Positions 36,362 to 46,690 of a DNA stretch of 64,000 nt are shown in pieces. The notes below the pieces were generated by a model. It did no database searches. It was not told where the DNA came from and was given only the letters and a program-made list of their open reading frames with translations. The DNA lies in NCBI GenBank assembly GCA_947172415.1, contig OX359189.1, positions 22,501-86,500 on the forward strand, given 5' to 3'. Within the stretch, counting starts at the first letter, position 1; every line of letters starts with the position of its first letter. This DNA comes from Chondrosia reniformis. Its lineage: Eukaryota; Porifera; Demospongiae; Chondrillida; Chondrillidae. The position numbers and the translations under genes were made by a program.

Positions 36362-39251
36362 ATGGGCTTCATCATCAGATCCCAAACAGGAGAAGCAGAG
36401 GGAATTCCCCGGCCGGTTATGAAAGGACTGCTGTACGACTTTGGGAGCGTCCTTTGGGACAAGCACTCGTACAAGAGGTTCTCCAACAGTAAGTTCGAGC
36501 GCCATCCCATAGCCTACCTGGGTCATTATATTCCACACTCGTGTTAGTTAAGTTTAAGAGCTGGGACCTCACCTGGGTCGGAAGTACCTCAGTTCTCCTG
36601 GTGGACTTTACAGATGTGAAGAACTCCACTGCACTATCCATGTAAGTGTTACTACACCATCATTGCTGCATGTGATTATCATGTGATTGTGTTGCCATAG
36701 AGACGAGTTGGAGGATGGTGTGGTTGCCATGTCCAGTCAGGTTGTTGGTGATGAGCTGCAGGTTGCTCTCCTGACAGAGAGGTCACTCTATCTGCTGGTC
36801 ACCTCGTACGAGGAGGAGGGGCCCCTATCCAGCCCCACCCTCCTCCAGATAGGCCCAACACTAAATGCTACAAGTAAGACTGTTCCTTAACCATCCATTG
36901 CACTAGTTGTACCTCCACTATTGTGTAGGTGTGGCCTGTCACCATAGTAACATGTACATAGCCACTTGGAACGCCTTTGATATTGAGATCTGGTTCAAAG
37001 CCTCAAACACGACATGGTCCCACACTAAATTGGACATGAAGAGACTGTAAGTTCATCACCATGGTAACAATACATGTACATACGTACATGTGGTCCTCCT
37101 ACAGTAAAGATCTAAAGTTTTGCTGTTGGCTGACAGCAGGTGACCCGCCCACTTTGGCTGTGGTGCACTCGGAGAGGATGTGTGTGGCCTCCGTTGATGT
37201 CCTGTCTGGTTCTGTGCTGGAGCGCAGGGAGATGGACACACCCGGAGTACCCGTCAGAATACAGCAAATGGAGAGCGGTGGATGGTTGATGACTTGTGAG
37301 GCGCCTCTTCTGCAGAATATTACACAACCTTCTTCAGATCTCTTTACTGGTAAAAGTGTCTGATATACGTAGTTCACACAGTGAATAAAATGATGTTTAA
37401 TTTCCAGGAGCTATTGAAATGGAGGAAAGTAGAGATTTGAGTTTTGATCTAGACACCCAACAATATGGAGTAGTCCTTCAGGGACAAAAGACTCCAAATA
37501 AGGATAAGGGTGTCAGGTTCCAGAAGGCTTCAGTTAGTAATAGTCTACATTTACATGTATAGACTCTCTGCCTCTTAACACTCTCTCTCTCTCTACCTCT
37601 CCCTCCATCTCTCTCTCCCTCTCCTTCCCTCCCTCTCCCTCCATCTCTCTCTCCCTCTCTACCTCTTCATCTCTCCCTCTCCTCCCTCTCCCTCTCCCTC
37701 TCTACCTCTCTCTCTCCAACTTAAGACTGAAACTCCAGTTTATGAACAAGCTAAACTAGTCATTTTAGATGAACACTTTGACATTCAGCACACTCTGGAT
37801 ATTCCTGGCATTATAAAACCAGATATAATGGCAATAACGGTGGGTGTGCTACCATTTGTCAATGTAGTATTAACCCTTCCCCACCCTCCCTCCCACAGGC
37901 ATCGGGGCATGTTGTTATTGGCACCTCCAGCTCCTCTTGTGTGACCATATTTGGAAACTTGGAAGACCACCCACAGTTAATTAAGCACATTCCATCTGTA
38001 GATTTCTTCAAGTCTCACAGCATCCTCTCCTTCTTCCACTTTCCCTCAAAGGACAAGCCTTCCATTTGCTGTGCACTAGTTGGGGAAAGGAAGATTGAAG
38101 ATTCGTCTGCCTCATTTCTGAGTTTCACCACTAAACACTTGTACAACATTTCATTGGTCAAAATGGACATAACAAAACACATCACTGACACTCCAAAGGA
38201 GGAACCAGAGGAAGCTGTTCCCATGGCAACTAAAGTTCAGGAGGAAGGTCACAATGAAGCTGTTCCCATGGCAACTAAAGTTCAGGAGGAAGGCCACAAT
38301 GAAGCTGTTACCATGACACCTAATGGGAAGCCTCTTTCAGAGTTAATTATTCCTGATTCATCCAGTAGATCTAGCTGGAACGTTGCCATGGAGATGATGA
38401 ACAGGGAAACACCACCTAAAACATGGGATATCACAGAGCTGGTTGCTAAGCAACAAGTCAGTCAATTCAAGAAGAATACCAGAGTAGAGACGTGTGCTCC
38501 TCCAAGTGAGTTGCCAAATATGGTAGTAATGGCACAAGTCAGCCATCCTGTGTATCCAGGAGTCCTGCCAGTAAAGTTGAGAAGGTCCGGAGAGGAGGAC
38601 GGTGCAGAGCTGTGCTTCCTTCTGTGCAGAGGACAGCTCCACCTCCAAACAGTGCTGCGAGCCTTTGGACTCAGAGAGGATGAACTCCTCTCCACTAACA
38701 TTGGTAGGTACCCGAGTGTGGCGAGGTACCCGAGTGTGGGGGAGGTACCCGAGTGTGGTAAGGTACCCGAGCGTGGGGGAGGTACCCGAGTGTGGCGAGG
38801 TACCCGAGCGTGGGGGAGGTACCCGAGTGTGGCGAGGTACCCGAGTGTGGGGGAGGTACCCGAGTGTGGCGAGGTACCCGAGTGTGGGGGAGGTACCCGA
38901 GTGTGGCGAGGTACCCGAGTGTGGGGGAGGTACCCGAGTGTGGCGAGGTACCCGAGTGTGGCGAGGTACCCGAGTGTGGCGAGGTACCCGAGTGTGGCGA
39001 GGTACCCGAGTGTGGCGAGGTACCCGAGTGTGGCGAGCTACCCGAGTGTGGCGAGGTACCCGAGTGTGGCGAGGTACCCGAGTGTGGCGAGGTACCCGAG
39101 TGTGGGTGAACTCCTTTAGTGAGGTGCTATGCTGTTTGTGTACATAGATGGCAGAGAAGTTGTTTTAGTCCAAGATAAAGATGGCTTCCTTCCGATTGAT
39201 CTCTCAGACCAGGCAGAGCCACTTCAGCTCCATCTTTTCAAAGCATTCTAA
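36362..39251 (+). CDS. WDCP: WD repeat and coiled-coil-containing protein, WDCP-like
   Basis: Several short exons encode a divergent N-terminal beta-propeller (VKGLLYDFG-like start, DELQVALLTERSLYLLV, MYIATWNAFDIEIW, KFCCWLTAGD). A conserved block, LDIPGIIKPDIMAI then HVVIGTSSSSCVTIFGN, matches the WDCP family. A C-terminal block has HPVYPGVLPVKLR, AELCFLLCRGQLHLQTVLRAFGL and DKDGFLPIDLSDQ. Human WDCP is little studied and has been linked to HCK binding; the role here is unknown. A 45-bp in-frame duplication at 38209-38298 encodes repeated EAVPMATKVQEEGHN. The start at 36362 is the first ATG; 36419 is an alternative. The last intron is filled by an 18-bp repeat. Confidence 0.82.
37575..37722. 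repeat. Pyrimidine-rich repeat, WDCP intron
   Basis: CT/CCCTCT tract forming an over-long polypyrimidine stretch upstream of the acceptor near 37726. Confidence 0.85.
38703..39104. repeat. Minisatellite, 18-bp unit, WDCP intron
   Basis: About 22 copies of GAGGTACCCGAGTGTGGC. The array starts immediately at the intron's 5' end (CATTGGTAGGTACCC), so the unit looks derived from the donor region. Open in all plus frames. Confidence 0.92.
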
Positions 39252-39474
39252 ATTGGAGGATTTAACAATTGTTTTTTGAAAACTGTTCAATACTATTGAA
39301 GAAGTGTTAATGAAGTCTTTCTCATTTCTTGTATTTGAGATTCACTTTCATTTAATATACAATTTTATTGCACAATATAATTTATAAGTACAAACAATAC
39401 AAAAGTAGTACGTGTATTTCTATACTATTAACTGTAAAGAGTGTCTGCACTAGACCTACAGTCTTCGAAGAGAG

Positions 39475-41739
39475 TTAATTGCGTGGAAAGTCAATTGGCT
39501 TGCTTTTGGGCCAGTTGAGGCGGTTGTGGTAGATACAGAAGTCTACTCGTTGCTCATGAACCTTTCGGTTGTGGTAGAGAGCCACGCCTTTATCCTCTGC
39601 ACTCTCTGTCATGGACATGACATCATCGGCCTTGATCCTCATCAGCCTCACCCCCATGTGGTGGGAGAGGACAAAAGAGAGCCAATAGTCATCCACAAGG
39701 ATAAAGTCCTTCCTCGGGATCTGATACTGCGACAGGACCTCCTCAAGGACGTCCTTGGAGATGAGCAGGCAGTCTGCGTGTTGGAAGTGGACCTCGCAGT
39801 CCTCGTGCTGCTGCTCTCGTAGCATGAACTGGTCAGCAAACTCTGGCGAGTCCCAATTTTTCCATGCCTTGTGAGGGTTCTCCTCATCAATGCTGGAGTG
39901 ATTGAAAATGTGGCCTCTGCAGCTCACCACAGTACGTGGGCCATACTCCCTGTACTTGTCCACAAACCTTTTGATGTAGCCCTCTTCTGGGATGATGTCA
40001 TCATCTATAATTAGCATAAGTTTGCTTTTTATCAGGTCTTTGATGGCAAAGCGTATTCCGCAGTAGAAGTTACAAGAACTGTGGATCAGCTCAATGTTCA
40101 ACTGCTTCATGAATGGCTTGCATGTCTTTACAACCTCTTCACTGATCTCCAAATTATTGTTCCAGATAATCAGCTGGAAAGTCCCCTCGAAATTCTGCTT
40201 TACAAGTCGTCCCAAAATTTTTCCCAAGTCATGTACTCTTTTGTACTGACACATTATCAAGGCTATATCAAAGGTTGTCACATCACCCTGGAAGAGTGGG
40301 GTCACATCCCAAAGTGGTTGCACAGAGTCAGAGGTCACGTACATCATTCTGTTACCCTTCACAAGGCTCTTAATTGTGTCATCGCGAAGCACAGAATTCT
40401 TGTACAAGACTGCAGTGACATCTCCATGGGAGAGCTCCTTCAAGGCCTTGTACACCCTTGAGGGGTCATACTGGCAGCTAGCCTCCATCATATGACAAGT
40501 AATGTCTCCTTTGAAGTGGTCGCAAAGCTTCCTCACTTCACAAAACAGCTCGTTGTTGTGGCACCAAAGAAGCATCTGGACACTCTTCTCTCCCTTTGTC
40601 TCTCTGATCTTCTCCAACTTCTCAGAAATGTCGCTCACTTCAGTCACATATGCGACAAAGGTGACCTCAAACTCGGGGAAGATGCACTGGCCAGGTCCCT
40701 CCTTGGAGTGCTGCTGGGAGCGAGGCAGTGGCAGCTGGCGGTAGATGGCAGAGTTGACTACAGCAGCAAGGAAGCCTTCTTCGGATAAATCCATCTCCTG
40801 GATTCTCTTCTTGAGGTACTCGTGACCCTCTCGAAGCCTGTCAGTGCTGGACAGCAGTTGAGATGCTTCCTCCAGAGTGCTATAGAAGAGAGGATAGTCC
40901 TTTCCAAGGTACTCCTCAGCTCCAGGCAGCCGGTTTACTACCAGCGGGGTCCCTCTTCCAAGGCACTCGATGATGGTTGTGCAGGCAGCTATGTCAAAGA
41001 GGTTGAGAAAGACCACATTTTCACTCAGTAGCTTGTCATACTCTTCATCAGGGACCTGTTTCATCCACACATCTACAGTGTCATTCATCTTTAGCTCAAT
41101 CTTCTCTTTGTCAGTGTTAAACCAGTTATCAAAGTCAACGTCTCTAGCCTTGATCAACACCTTTTTGAGGTCACTGGGAGTTGGTAGGTCAAATATTGCT
41201 TGAAAGTTTCTGAGGAACTCTCCAATAAAGAGAACCTTCCTCTGAGGGTTGGCCTCAAATTTGGCCATGCTGAACTTGAACTCTTCGCAGAAAGGTGTCA
41301 GAGGGTAGTAAACAAGACAGATGGGAGTGTCAGGCAAGCGAGGGGCCAGGTAGCCCTTGACAACAGTGGAAAGGACAAAGAGACCTCTGCAGGTTTGAAG
41401 AGACTGCTTAAAGAACTCATCTTGGACCATCTGCTCCAGATCAGGGAAAGAGGGATAATTACTTTTTGGTGTCTGGTGAACCACTCCTACCCAGGGCTCT
41501 GTGGGCACTGTCTTGGTAGAAGAGATTGTTCCAACATCTGATATAAAGACAGTCCCATCCTTTGTATAGAGTTGTGACACCAGTCCCTCTACCACATGTG
41601 TCCAACCTCCTCTGTGATGGCCAAATACAGTAGGATCAGCTTCTGGCTTGAGTTTGGCTCTGTAACGTACTGGTATTGTGTCATTAGAGACCCAGTTGCC
41701 GATAAGGACCTTGTAAGTGTGCTGTTTAACTGTCCCCAT
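39475..41739 (-). CDS. Intronless two-domain glycosyltransferase
   Basis: One uninterrupted exon, about 754 residues from the ATG at 41739 (the longer frame to 41781 begins with GTG; an acceptor-like TCATTTCAG just upstream means a small 5' exon is possible). N-terminal half resembles GT-B enzymes: NVVFLNLFDIAACTTIIE followed by CLGRGTPLVVNRLPGAEEYLG, a group-1-type donor-binding loop. C-terminal half resembles GT-A/GT2 enzymes: LMLIIDDDIIPEEGYIKRF (DDD metal motif, residues 593-595 of the longer frame), then VSCRGHIF and VDDYWLSFVL. No signal peptide or TM helix is evident, so a cytosolic or nucleocytoplasmic site is possible. Substrate unknown. Divergent neighbour is a sugar aminotransferase. 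Confidence 0.75.
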   Translation of the reverse strand: MGTVKQHTYKVLIGNWVSNDTIPVRYRAKLKPEADPTVFGHHRGGWTHVVEGLVSQLYTKDGTVFISDVGTISSTKTVPTEPWVGVVHQTPKSNYPSFPDLEQMVQDEFFKQSLQTCRGLFVLSTVVKGYLAPRLPDTPICLVYYPLTPFCEEFKFSMAKFEANPQRKVLFIGEFLRNFQAIFDLPTPSDLKKVLIKARDVDFDNWFNTDKEKIELKMNDTVDVWMKQVPDEEYDKLLSENVVFLNLFDIAACTTIIECLGRGTPLVVNRLPGAEEYLGKDYPLFYSTLEEASQLLSSTDRLREGHEYLKKRIQEMDLSEEGFLAAVVNSAIYRQLPLPRSQQHSKEGPGQCIFPEFEVTFVAYVTEVSDISEKLEKIRETKGEKSVQMLLWCHNNELFCEVRKLCDHFKGDITCHMMEASCQYDPSRVYKALKELSHGDVTAVLYKNSVLRDDTIKSLVKGNRMMYVTSDSVQPLWDVTPLFQGDVTTFDIALIMCQYKRVHDLGKILGRLVKQNFEGTFQLIIWNNNLEISEEVVKTCKPFMKQLNIELIHSSCNFYCGIRFAIKDLIKSKLMLIIDDDIIPEEGYIKRFVDKYREYGPRTVVSCRGHIFNHSSIDEENPHKAWKNWDSPEFADQFMLREQQHEDCEVHFQHADCLLISKDVLEEVLSQYQIPRKDFILVDDYWLSFVLSHHMGVRLMRIKADDVMSMTESAEDKGVALYHNRKVHEQRVDFCIYHNRLNWPKSKPIDFPRN

Positions 41740-42357
41740 GTCTGGTACTCTGGTAGCTTCAACTAAAGATCTCCTAGACACTGAAATGATCTATACCACA
41801 AGTTCCTAGTACATAAGCTGTGAGAGAGGCTTGCCTGGGCATGCTAGGGCACATTCGGGCAAGTCATCCAAAAGGAATATTCCCAAACATACTCCAACTC
41901 ATGACATAATAATGGTAAACAAGACGACATTGATAAGAACTTTGTAACATACATTTACAGTGTAAATGTACAATAAACTCACAATTTTATGAGCACAACC
42001 TCCATTGACACAAAAAAATATATAAAAACACAACAAAGGATTGATTGAATACATGTATAGAATAACTAATTGATAACTTCGCGAGATTTTGGTCACTTTG
42101 AATGAAGCGGAGATAGCATTCTTTAGCTACTTCTAATTCCATATTAGCTGTCCCAAGCAAAAGCGAGGCAGGCCCAGATAGTGCTTAGGTCACTAGTTGT
42201 GACGCAATATTAGGGATTTTCAAAGGGAAAGACCCGTGACTAGGCCTGCCCCGGCAAGCTCAGCTGTGACGTTAGCTTATATTCTAGCTTCTTTCATCAT
42301 AAATTATAAAAGTTCTTGGAAAAGTGATTTTGAGCTCTTAAAGTTGAAGAAGAGACG
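41740..42357. promoter_or_regulatory. Intergenic region between glycosyltransferase and aminotransferase
   Basis: 618 bp of non-coding sequence between divergent starts. Contains an imperfect inverted repeat of about 25 bp (41828-41852 against 42236-42260, core GCTTGCC-GGGCA) and a related partial copy near 42163. The middle is AT-rich. Presumably contains both promoters; no further features seen. Confidence 0.5.
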
Positions 42358-43605
42358 ATGCTTGCACCGGAACCTCTCGTGAACGGTTTTTCTACTCCTC
42401 AACCGCTAACAAAGGCGCAAGAATTAGCAATTCCCGACCAGGAGCCTCCTCGACCAGAGAATGGCTTTAAATACAATGTTTCTAAGCCGTACATCGACCC
42501 GATCGCCAAGGAAAAGGTCTTGAAGGTCATCGACAGAGGAGAGATCTCATCCGCCACTCAACCGGTTAGGGAGTTTGAAGAAGCGCTTTGCAGATTCTAC
42601 ACAGTTTCTTGGGCAAAGGCTTGCAGCAGCGGGTATACGGCACTGGTACTGGCGCTGAAGAACGGAAAAATCGGGAAAGATGACGAGGTCCTCATTCCTT
42701 CTCTGACAATGATAGCAGTAGCAACTGCAGTCCGCACAGTTGGTGCGAGACCCGTCTTCGTGGATTGCGAAAAGGATGAGCTTAATCCTTCCGTGGACAA
42801 GTATCGCGAGGCATTTGCCAGAGCTAGACGGCCGAAGGCTCTAATAGTGACGCACACCTATGGCGTGCCAGCGGATTGCGAGGCGTTGCGAGCCTTTTGT
42901 GATGAAAAAGGAATTATATTCATTGAGGATATAGCAGAGTCTATTGGCAGCAAGTACAAGGATCGTTGGGTAGGAACCTTTGGGCACTTCGCCGCAGCCA
43001 GCTTGTACGCCAACAAGCTGATCACTGCAGGAGATGGAGGCTTTCTCCTGTCCACCATCGGAGGAGGGGAGGAGAAGGCTCGCAGCGATTGCCATGCCAA
43101 CCATGGCTTCACCAAAGGGCTCCACTTTGTTCACTGGGAGTTCTCTGGTAACTATAAAATGTCTGCCCTCAATGCAGCCTTTGTCACCCCGAGTGTGGCA
43201 GCCATACCAACCCTAGTAGCAGACAGGGAGCAGACCGCTCAAGAGTACAGACTGCATCTCGATGGGTTGGAGGGACTGTGGACAATGCCCATCAACCAGT
43301 ATGGTCCAGACACTCCTTGGGTCTTTGGTGTTACCGTGGAAACCAAGGCCATAAGAACCTTTGTGAGACGTAAGATGGCCGAAGATGGGATAGAGACGAG
43401 AGACTACTTCTTCCCTCTCCACCTGCAGCCCTGTGTGACAAATGAGTACGGACCACAGGACTGCATGCCCAACGCTGAATGGCTGGGTAGCACTGGCTTC
43501 TACCTGCCAACCTACTATGGACTGACCAAGAAAGATGTCATATTTATCTCTTCTTCTCTAAAGACAGCACTTGAGGAAGCCAGAGAGAGCAAGCATTTGG
43601 TTTAA
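42358..43605 (+). CDS. DegT/DnrJ/EryC1/StrS-family nucleotide-sugar aminotransferase
   Basis: Intronless, 415 residues. PLP-dependent fold-type I enzyme that transaminates keto-sugars linked to nucleotides. Evidence: RGEISSATQPVREFEEAL, GYTALVLALK (cofactor-phosphate region), LIPSLTMIAVATAV, FIEDIAESIGSKY (Asp191 contacts the pyridine), and SLYANKLITAGDGG with catalytic Lys220. Then HWEFSGNYKMSALNAAF and a C-terminal domain with THTYG and LPTYYGLT. Closest families known to me make GDP-perosamine, dTDP-viosamine and similar 4-amino sugars; the exact product cannot be read from sequence. The N-terminal 35 residues are an extra extension. Normal animal genomes lack this as a core pathway. Pairs divergently with the glycosyltransferase. 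Confidence 0.9.
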   Translation: MLAPEPLVNGFSTPQPLTKAQELAIPDQEPPRPENGFKYNVSKPYIDPIAKEKVLKVIDRGEISSATQPVREFEEALCRFYTVSWAKACSSGYTALVLALKNGKIGKDDEVLIPSLTMIAVATAVRTVGARPVFVDCEKDELNPSVDKYREAFARARRPKALIVTHTYGVPADCEALRAFCDEKGIIFIEDIAESIGSKYKDRWVGTFGHFAAASLYANKLITAGDGGFLLSTIGGGEEKARSDCHANHGFTKGLHFVHWEFSGNYKMSALNAAFVTPSVAAIPTLVADREQTAQEYRLHLDGLEGLWTMPINQYGPDTPWVFGVTVETKAIRTFVRRKMAEDGIETRDYFFPLHLQPCVTNEYGPQDCMPNAEWLGSTGFYLPTYYGLTKKDVIFISSSLKTALEEARESKHLV

Positions 43606-43798
43606 TCCAAACACCCCATTTTATAACTAAACTTTTTCTACTCCACCTTATGTCTTATGTAACCAATTGTGACATATTTAGCAAATTTCACAATTATAAC
43701 TGTAGCAATCATTGATTAATTTACGAATACACTTGGGATAACAACCCAACTCGCTCTAGTAGATAAAATACTAATCCATAACAAATGTTTAAAACTAC

Positions 43799-46653
43799 TT
43801 AATTCTTCTTTTTTAAACCGCTTCTGATAGCTTTCACTCGTTCTAGGAATGTTGGGTGAGAGTGGTTGAAAGCTGAGTACAAGGGGTCCGCCAAGGGGAA
43901 TCCCAGATTGTCCCTAAAGAGTTTTGTCAGAGCGGACTGCAGCAGGTTACCCTTCTCCATCTCAACAGCAAATGCATCCGCTTGGTACTCAAACCTGCGA
44001 CTCATTTGAATCATACAAAATCCCATCACCTGGGGGAGGGCAAACACACACAGTTTGCAGTAGCTGTAGTAGCTTGGAGACAGACCACACCCACTCACCG
44101 TGTGAATAGGACTGAACAATAGTTGAAACACTATTATGAGTCCTATTATGATGGGTTGGATGCCATAGAAACCAAAACTGTCATAAATATCTTGTTGTTT
44201 GAAGAAAAAACTGAAGAGGTACAAACTAATGAGCAAATCAACCTGCACAGGCAGAAGGAGGGATGTCAGTATTGTAGGGAGAGTGAGGGTGTGAGGGTGT
44301 GAGGGTGTGAGGGTGTGAGGAGAGTGAGGGTGTGAGGAGAGTGAGGGTGTGAGGAGAGTGAGGGTGTGAGGGTGTGAGGAGAGTGAGGGTGTGAGGGTGT
44401 GAGGAGAGTGAGGGTGTGAGGGTGTGAGGAGAGTGAGGGTGTGAGGAGAGTGAGGGTGTGAGGAGAGTGAGGGTGTGGGGACTATGACTATGAGTGCAGA
44501 GACTAACTTGAAGGAAAATGAGATGCTTTACAACATGGCTGTACTTCCAGTGCCCCAGTTCATGAGCCAACACTGCAATGATCTCCTCCTTGTTGCATCC
44601 CTTGGGAGGCTGTGGGAGGAGATTAGTGCAAGAGCATGTCAGGGAGAAGGAGAGGTTCACAGACAAACCTTCTTCTTTTCTGAAGCGTCTTTAGTACCAC
44701 TGCCAGTGTCCTCTGGAGGGGACTTTCCCTTTTCTGGAGCGTCTTCAGTACCACTGCCAGTGTCCTCTGGAGGGGACTTTCCCTTTTCTGGAGCGTCTTC
44801 AGTACCACTGCCAGTGTCCTCTGGAGGGGACTTTCCCTTTTCTGGAGCGTCTTCAGTACCACTGCCAGTGTCCTCTGGAGGGGACTTTCCCTTTTCTGGA
44901 GCGTCTTCAGTACCACTGCCAGTGTCCTCTGGAGGGGACTTTCCCTTTTCTGGAGCGTCTTCAGTACCACTGCCAGTGTCCTCTGGAGGGGACTTTCCCT
45001 TTTCTGGAGCGTCTTCAGTACCACTGCCAGTGTCCTCTGGAGGGGACTTTCCCTTTTCTGGAGCGTCTTCAGTACCACTGCCAGTGTCCTCTGGAGGGGA
45101 CTTTCCCTTTTCTGGAGCGTCTTCAGTACCACTGCCAGTGTCCTCTGGAGGGGACTTTCCCTTTTCTGGAGCGTCTTCAGTACCACTGCCAGTGTCCTCT
45201 GGAGGGGACTTTCCCTTTTCTGAAGTGTCTTCAGTACCACTGCCAGTGTTTACTGGAGGGGACTTTCCCTTTTCCTCTTGTTTCTCCTTTCTCTGCAGGT
45301 CCACCTCAGGGACCACTCCTGGCTCTATTAGCGTGTCAAACAACACTATTCTCTTATTCTTGTAGAAGCCATACATGTAGGCATTGCTGTGACTGGATCG
45401 GTTGGACCCATCCACAAAGAAGATCTTCTTCAAAGGATATTGCAGTGAACTGGCTAGCTCCTCAATAGCTGTCCTCAGTGGGCCTTCTGGCAAAAGAGTG
45501 TAAGTGTCAAAGAGAGGAGCAATCAGAACTGGATAAATAGTCATCATCACCTATATGGGTAGGGAGGGTGTGGAGAGGGGTAGGGAGGGTGTGGAGAGGG
45601 GTAGGGAGGGCGTGGAGAGGGGTAGGGAGGGCGTGGAGAGAGAGAGAGGGAGGGAGAGAGTGGGGTGGAGTGGGGTAGGGAGGGTGTGGAGTGGGGTAGG
45701 CAGGGAGAGAGGGAGAGAGTGGGGTGGAGTGGGGTAGCAGGGAGAGAGGGAGAGAGGGAGAGAGTGGGGTGGAGTGGGGTAGGCAGGGAGAGAGGGAGAG
45801 AGAGTGGGGTGAGGGGTGGAGTGGAGTGATGTACAAATACTTACTATGATGATCACAAAGAGGAAGAGCCACGTGTACACAAAGAAGTAGTCTCCGCCCC
45901 AATCAATGAAGAATATCATTCCACTGGCAATCAAACTCATTAAAATAAACTTGACCACTACTCCTTTCAGCTGGTCTTTGATGAAGAACTTGACAGTCTA
46001 CACAGAGAAGCAGAACAATTTACAGATTCTTCTTGTAAAAAGCTGCTGTCTTTACCTGGTTATTGAACCCGTGTTTCTCCTCCAGCCAAAAGATCTGGTA
46101 CACCACAAATGGTAGAGCAATCACATCTTGATACGTTTGTGCAATAATCAGAAAGACAACTGACTGGGTGATCTACAACACAAAGAAATGGTCAACCTCT
46201 CTGTTCACAAAAGTGGACAGTCACACACTTGGTAGGTCTGGTCCAGCCCGACACTGCTAAGGATTCCTCCTGCACTGTCCCAAGTCAGAGGAATAAGACC
46301 AGCCATCATGATCACCTAAATACGCGTGGTTGGCCCGTCAGTAGAGCACTTAATACATACAATTGGAGGCTTACTGTAAAGTGGAGTTGGTTGAACAGAC
46401 CGCTCCAAAATGCAAACTTGTGTTTGTCGATTTGATACTTGCGTGTCTTCTCGTATGTTTCATCATCAAACACGCCATCCAGCTCCTTCGGGAGCCTCTC
46501 AGTCCGGCACACAAGTTTGTGCTAGGGGGCGGGGGACAGGGAATGTGGCGCCAGGGACAGACATTTGACAGTACTCACCTGCCTACCGGAGAGATACTCG
46601 TCGAACAAGTAAAGTATCCACAAGAACACGAGGCACGGATAAAAATAATCCAT
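43799..46653 (-). CDS. ZMPSTE24: CAAX prenyl protease 1 (Ste24/FACE-1)
   Basis: ER/nuclear-envelope zinc metalloprotease that cleaves prenylated CAAX proteins. Exons encode the multi-TM N terminus (MDYFYPCLVFLWILYL; RKYQIDKHKFAFWSGL; WLEEKHGFNNQ; FIDWGGDYFFVYTW), then YPVLIAPLFDTYTLLPEG, SNRSSHSNAYMYGFYKNKRIVLFDTL, the catalytic AHELGHWKYSHVVKH (HExxH at 44550-44564) and RRFEYQADAFAVEM with the third zinc-ligand region. The C terminus ends RSGLKKKN. A coding 54-bp repeat expands the loop before HExxH by about 200 residues. Two introns also contain repeats. Divergent to ZC4H2 with 37 bp between starts. Confidence 0.96.
44280..44478. repeat. GAGAGTGAGGGTGTGAG-type minisatellite, ZMPSTE24 intron
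   Basis: Irregular tandem copies of a 17-bp unit with GGGTGTGA sub-repeats, immediately after the HExxH exon. Confidence 0.9.
44676..45262 (-). repeat. Coding minisatellite, 54-bp unit, ZMPSTE24 loop
   Basis: About 11 nearly identical units, each encoding an 18-residue acidic/proline repeat (EKGKSPPEDTGSGTEDAP). In frame with LFDTLIEPGVVPEVDLQRKE upstream and joined by a donor (AAG/GTTTGT) to the PPKGCNKEEIIAVLAHELGH exon. Most units differ by no base, implying recent homogenisation. Confidence 0.93.
45558..45825. repeat. Purine-rich minisatellite, ZMPSTE24 intron
   Basis: GGGTAGGGAGGGTGTGGAGA-type units grading into GGGAGAGAGGGAGAGAGTGG units. Strongly G-rich on the plus strand; splits the exon encoding the TM segment from the YPVLIAPLF exon. 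Confidence 0.88.
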
Positions 46654-46690
46654 CTTTAATCTTTGTGCTAATGGGCTACAAGGGAAAAAT
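46654..46690. promoter_or_regulatory. Bidirectional core, ZMPSTE24 / ZC4H2
   Basis: 37 bp separate opposed starts. The ZC4H2 side reads AAAAATATGGCGGACG, a YY1/TISU-like start. Promoter activity is inferred. Confidence 0.5.

Noticed and set aside
39475-43605. Bacterial contaminant or symbiont contig as explanation for the two intronless genes
   Set aside because: They are flanked directly on both sides by intron-containing animal genes (WDCP, ZMPSTE24) in continuous sequence, so contamination would require a misassembly; not formally excluded.
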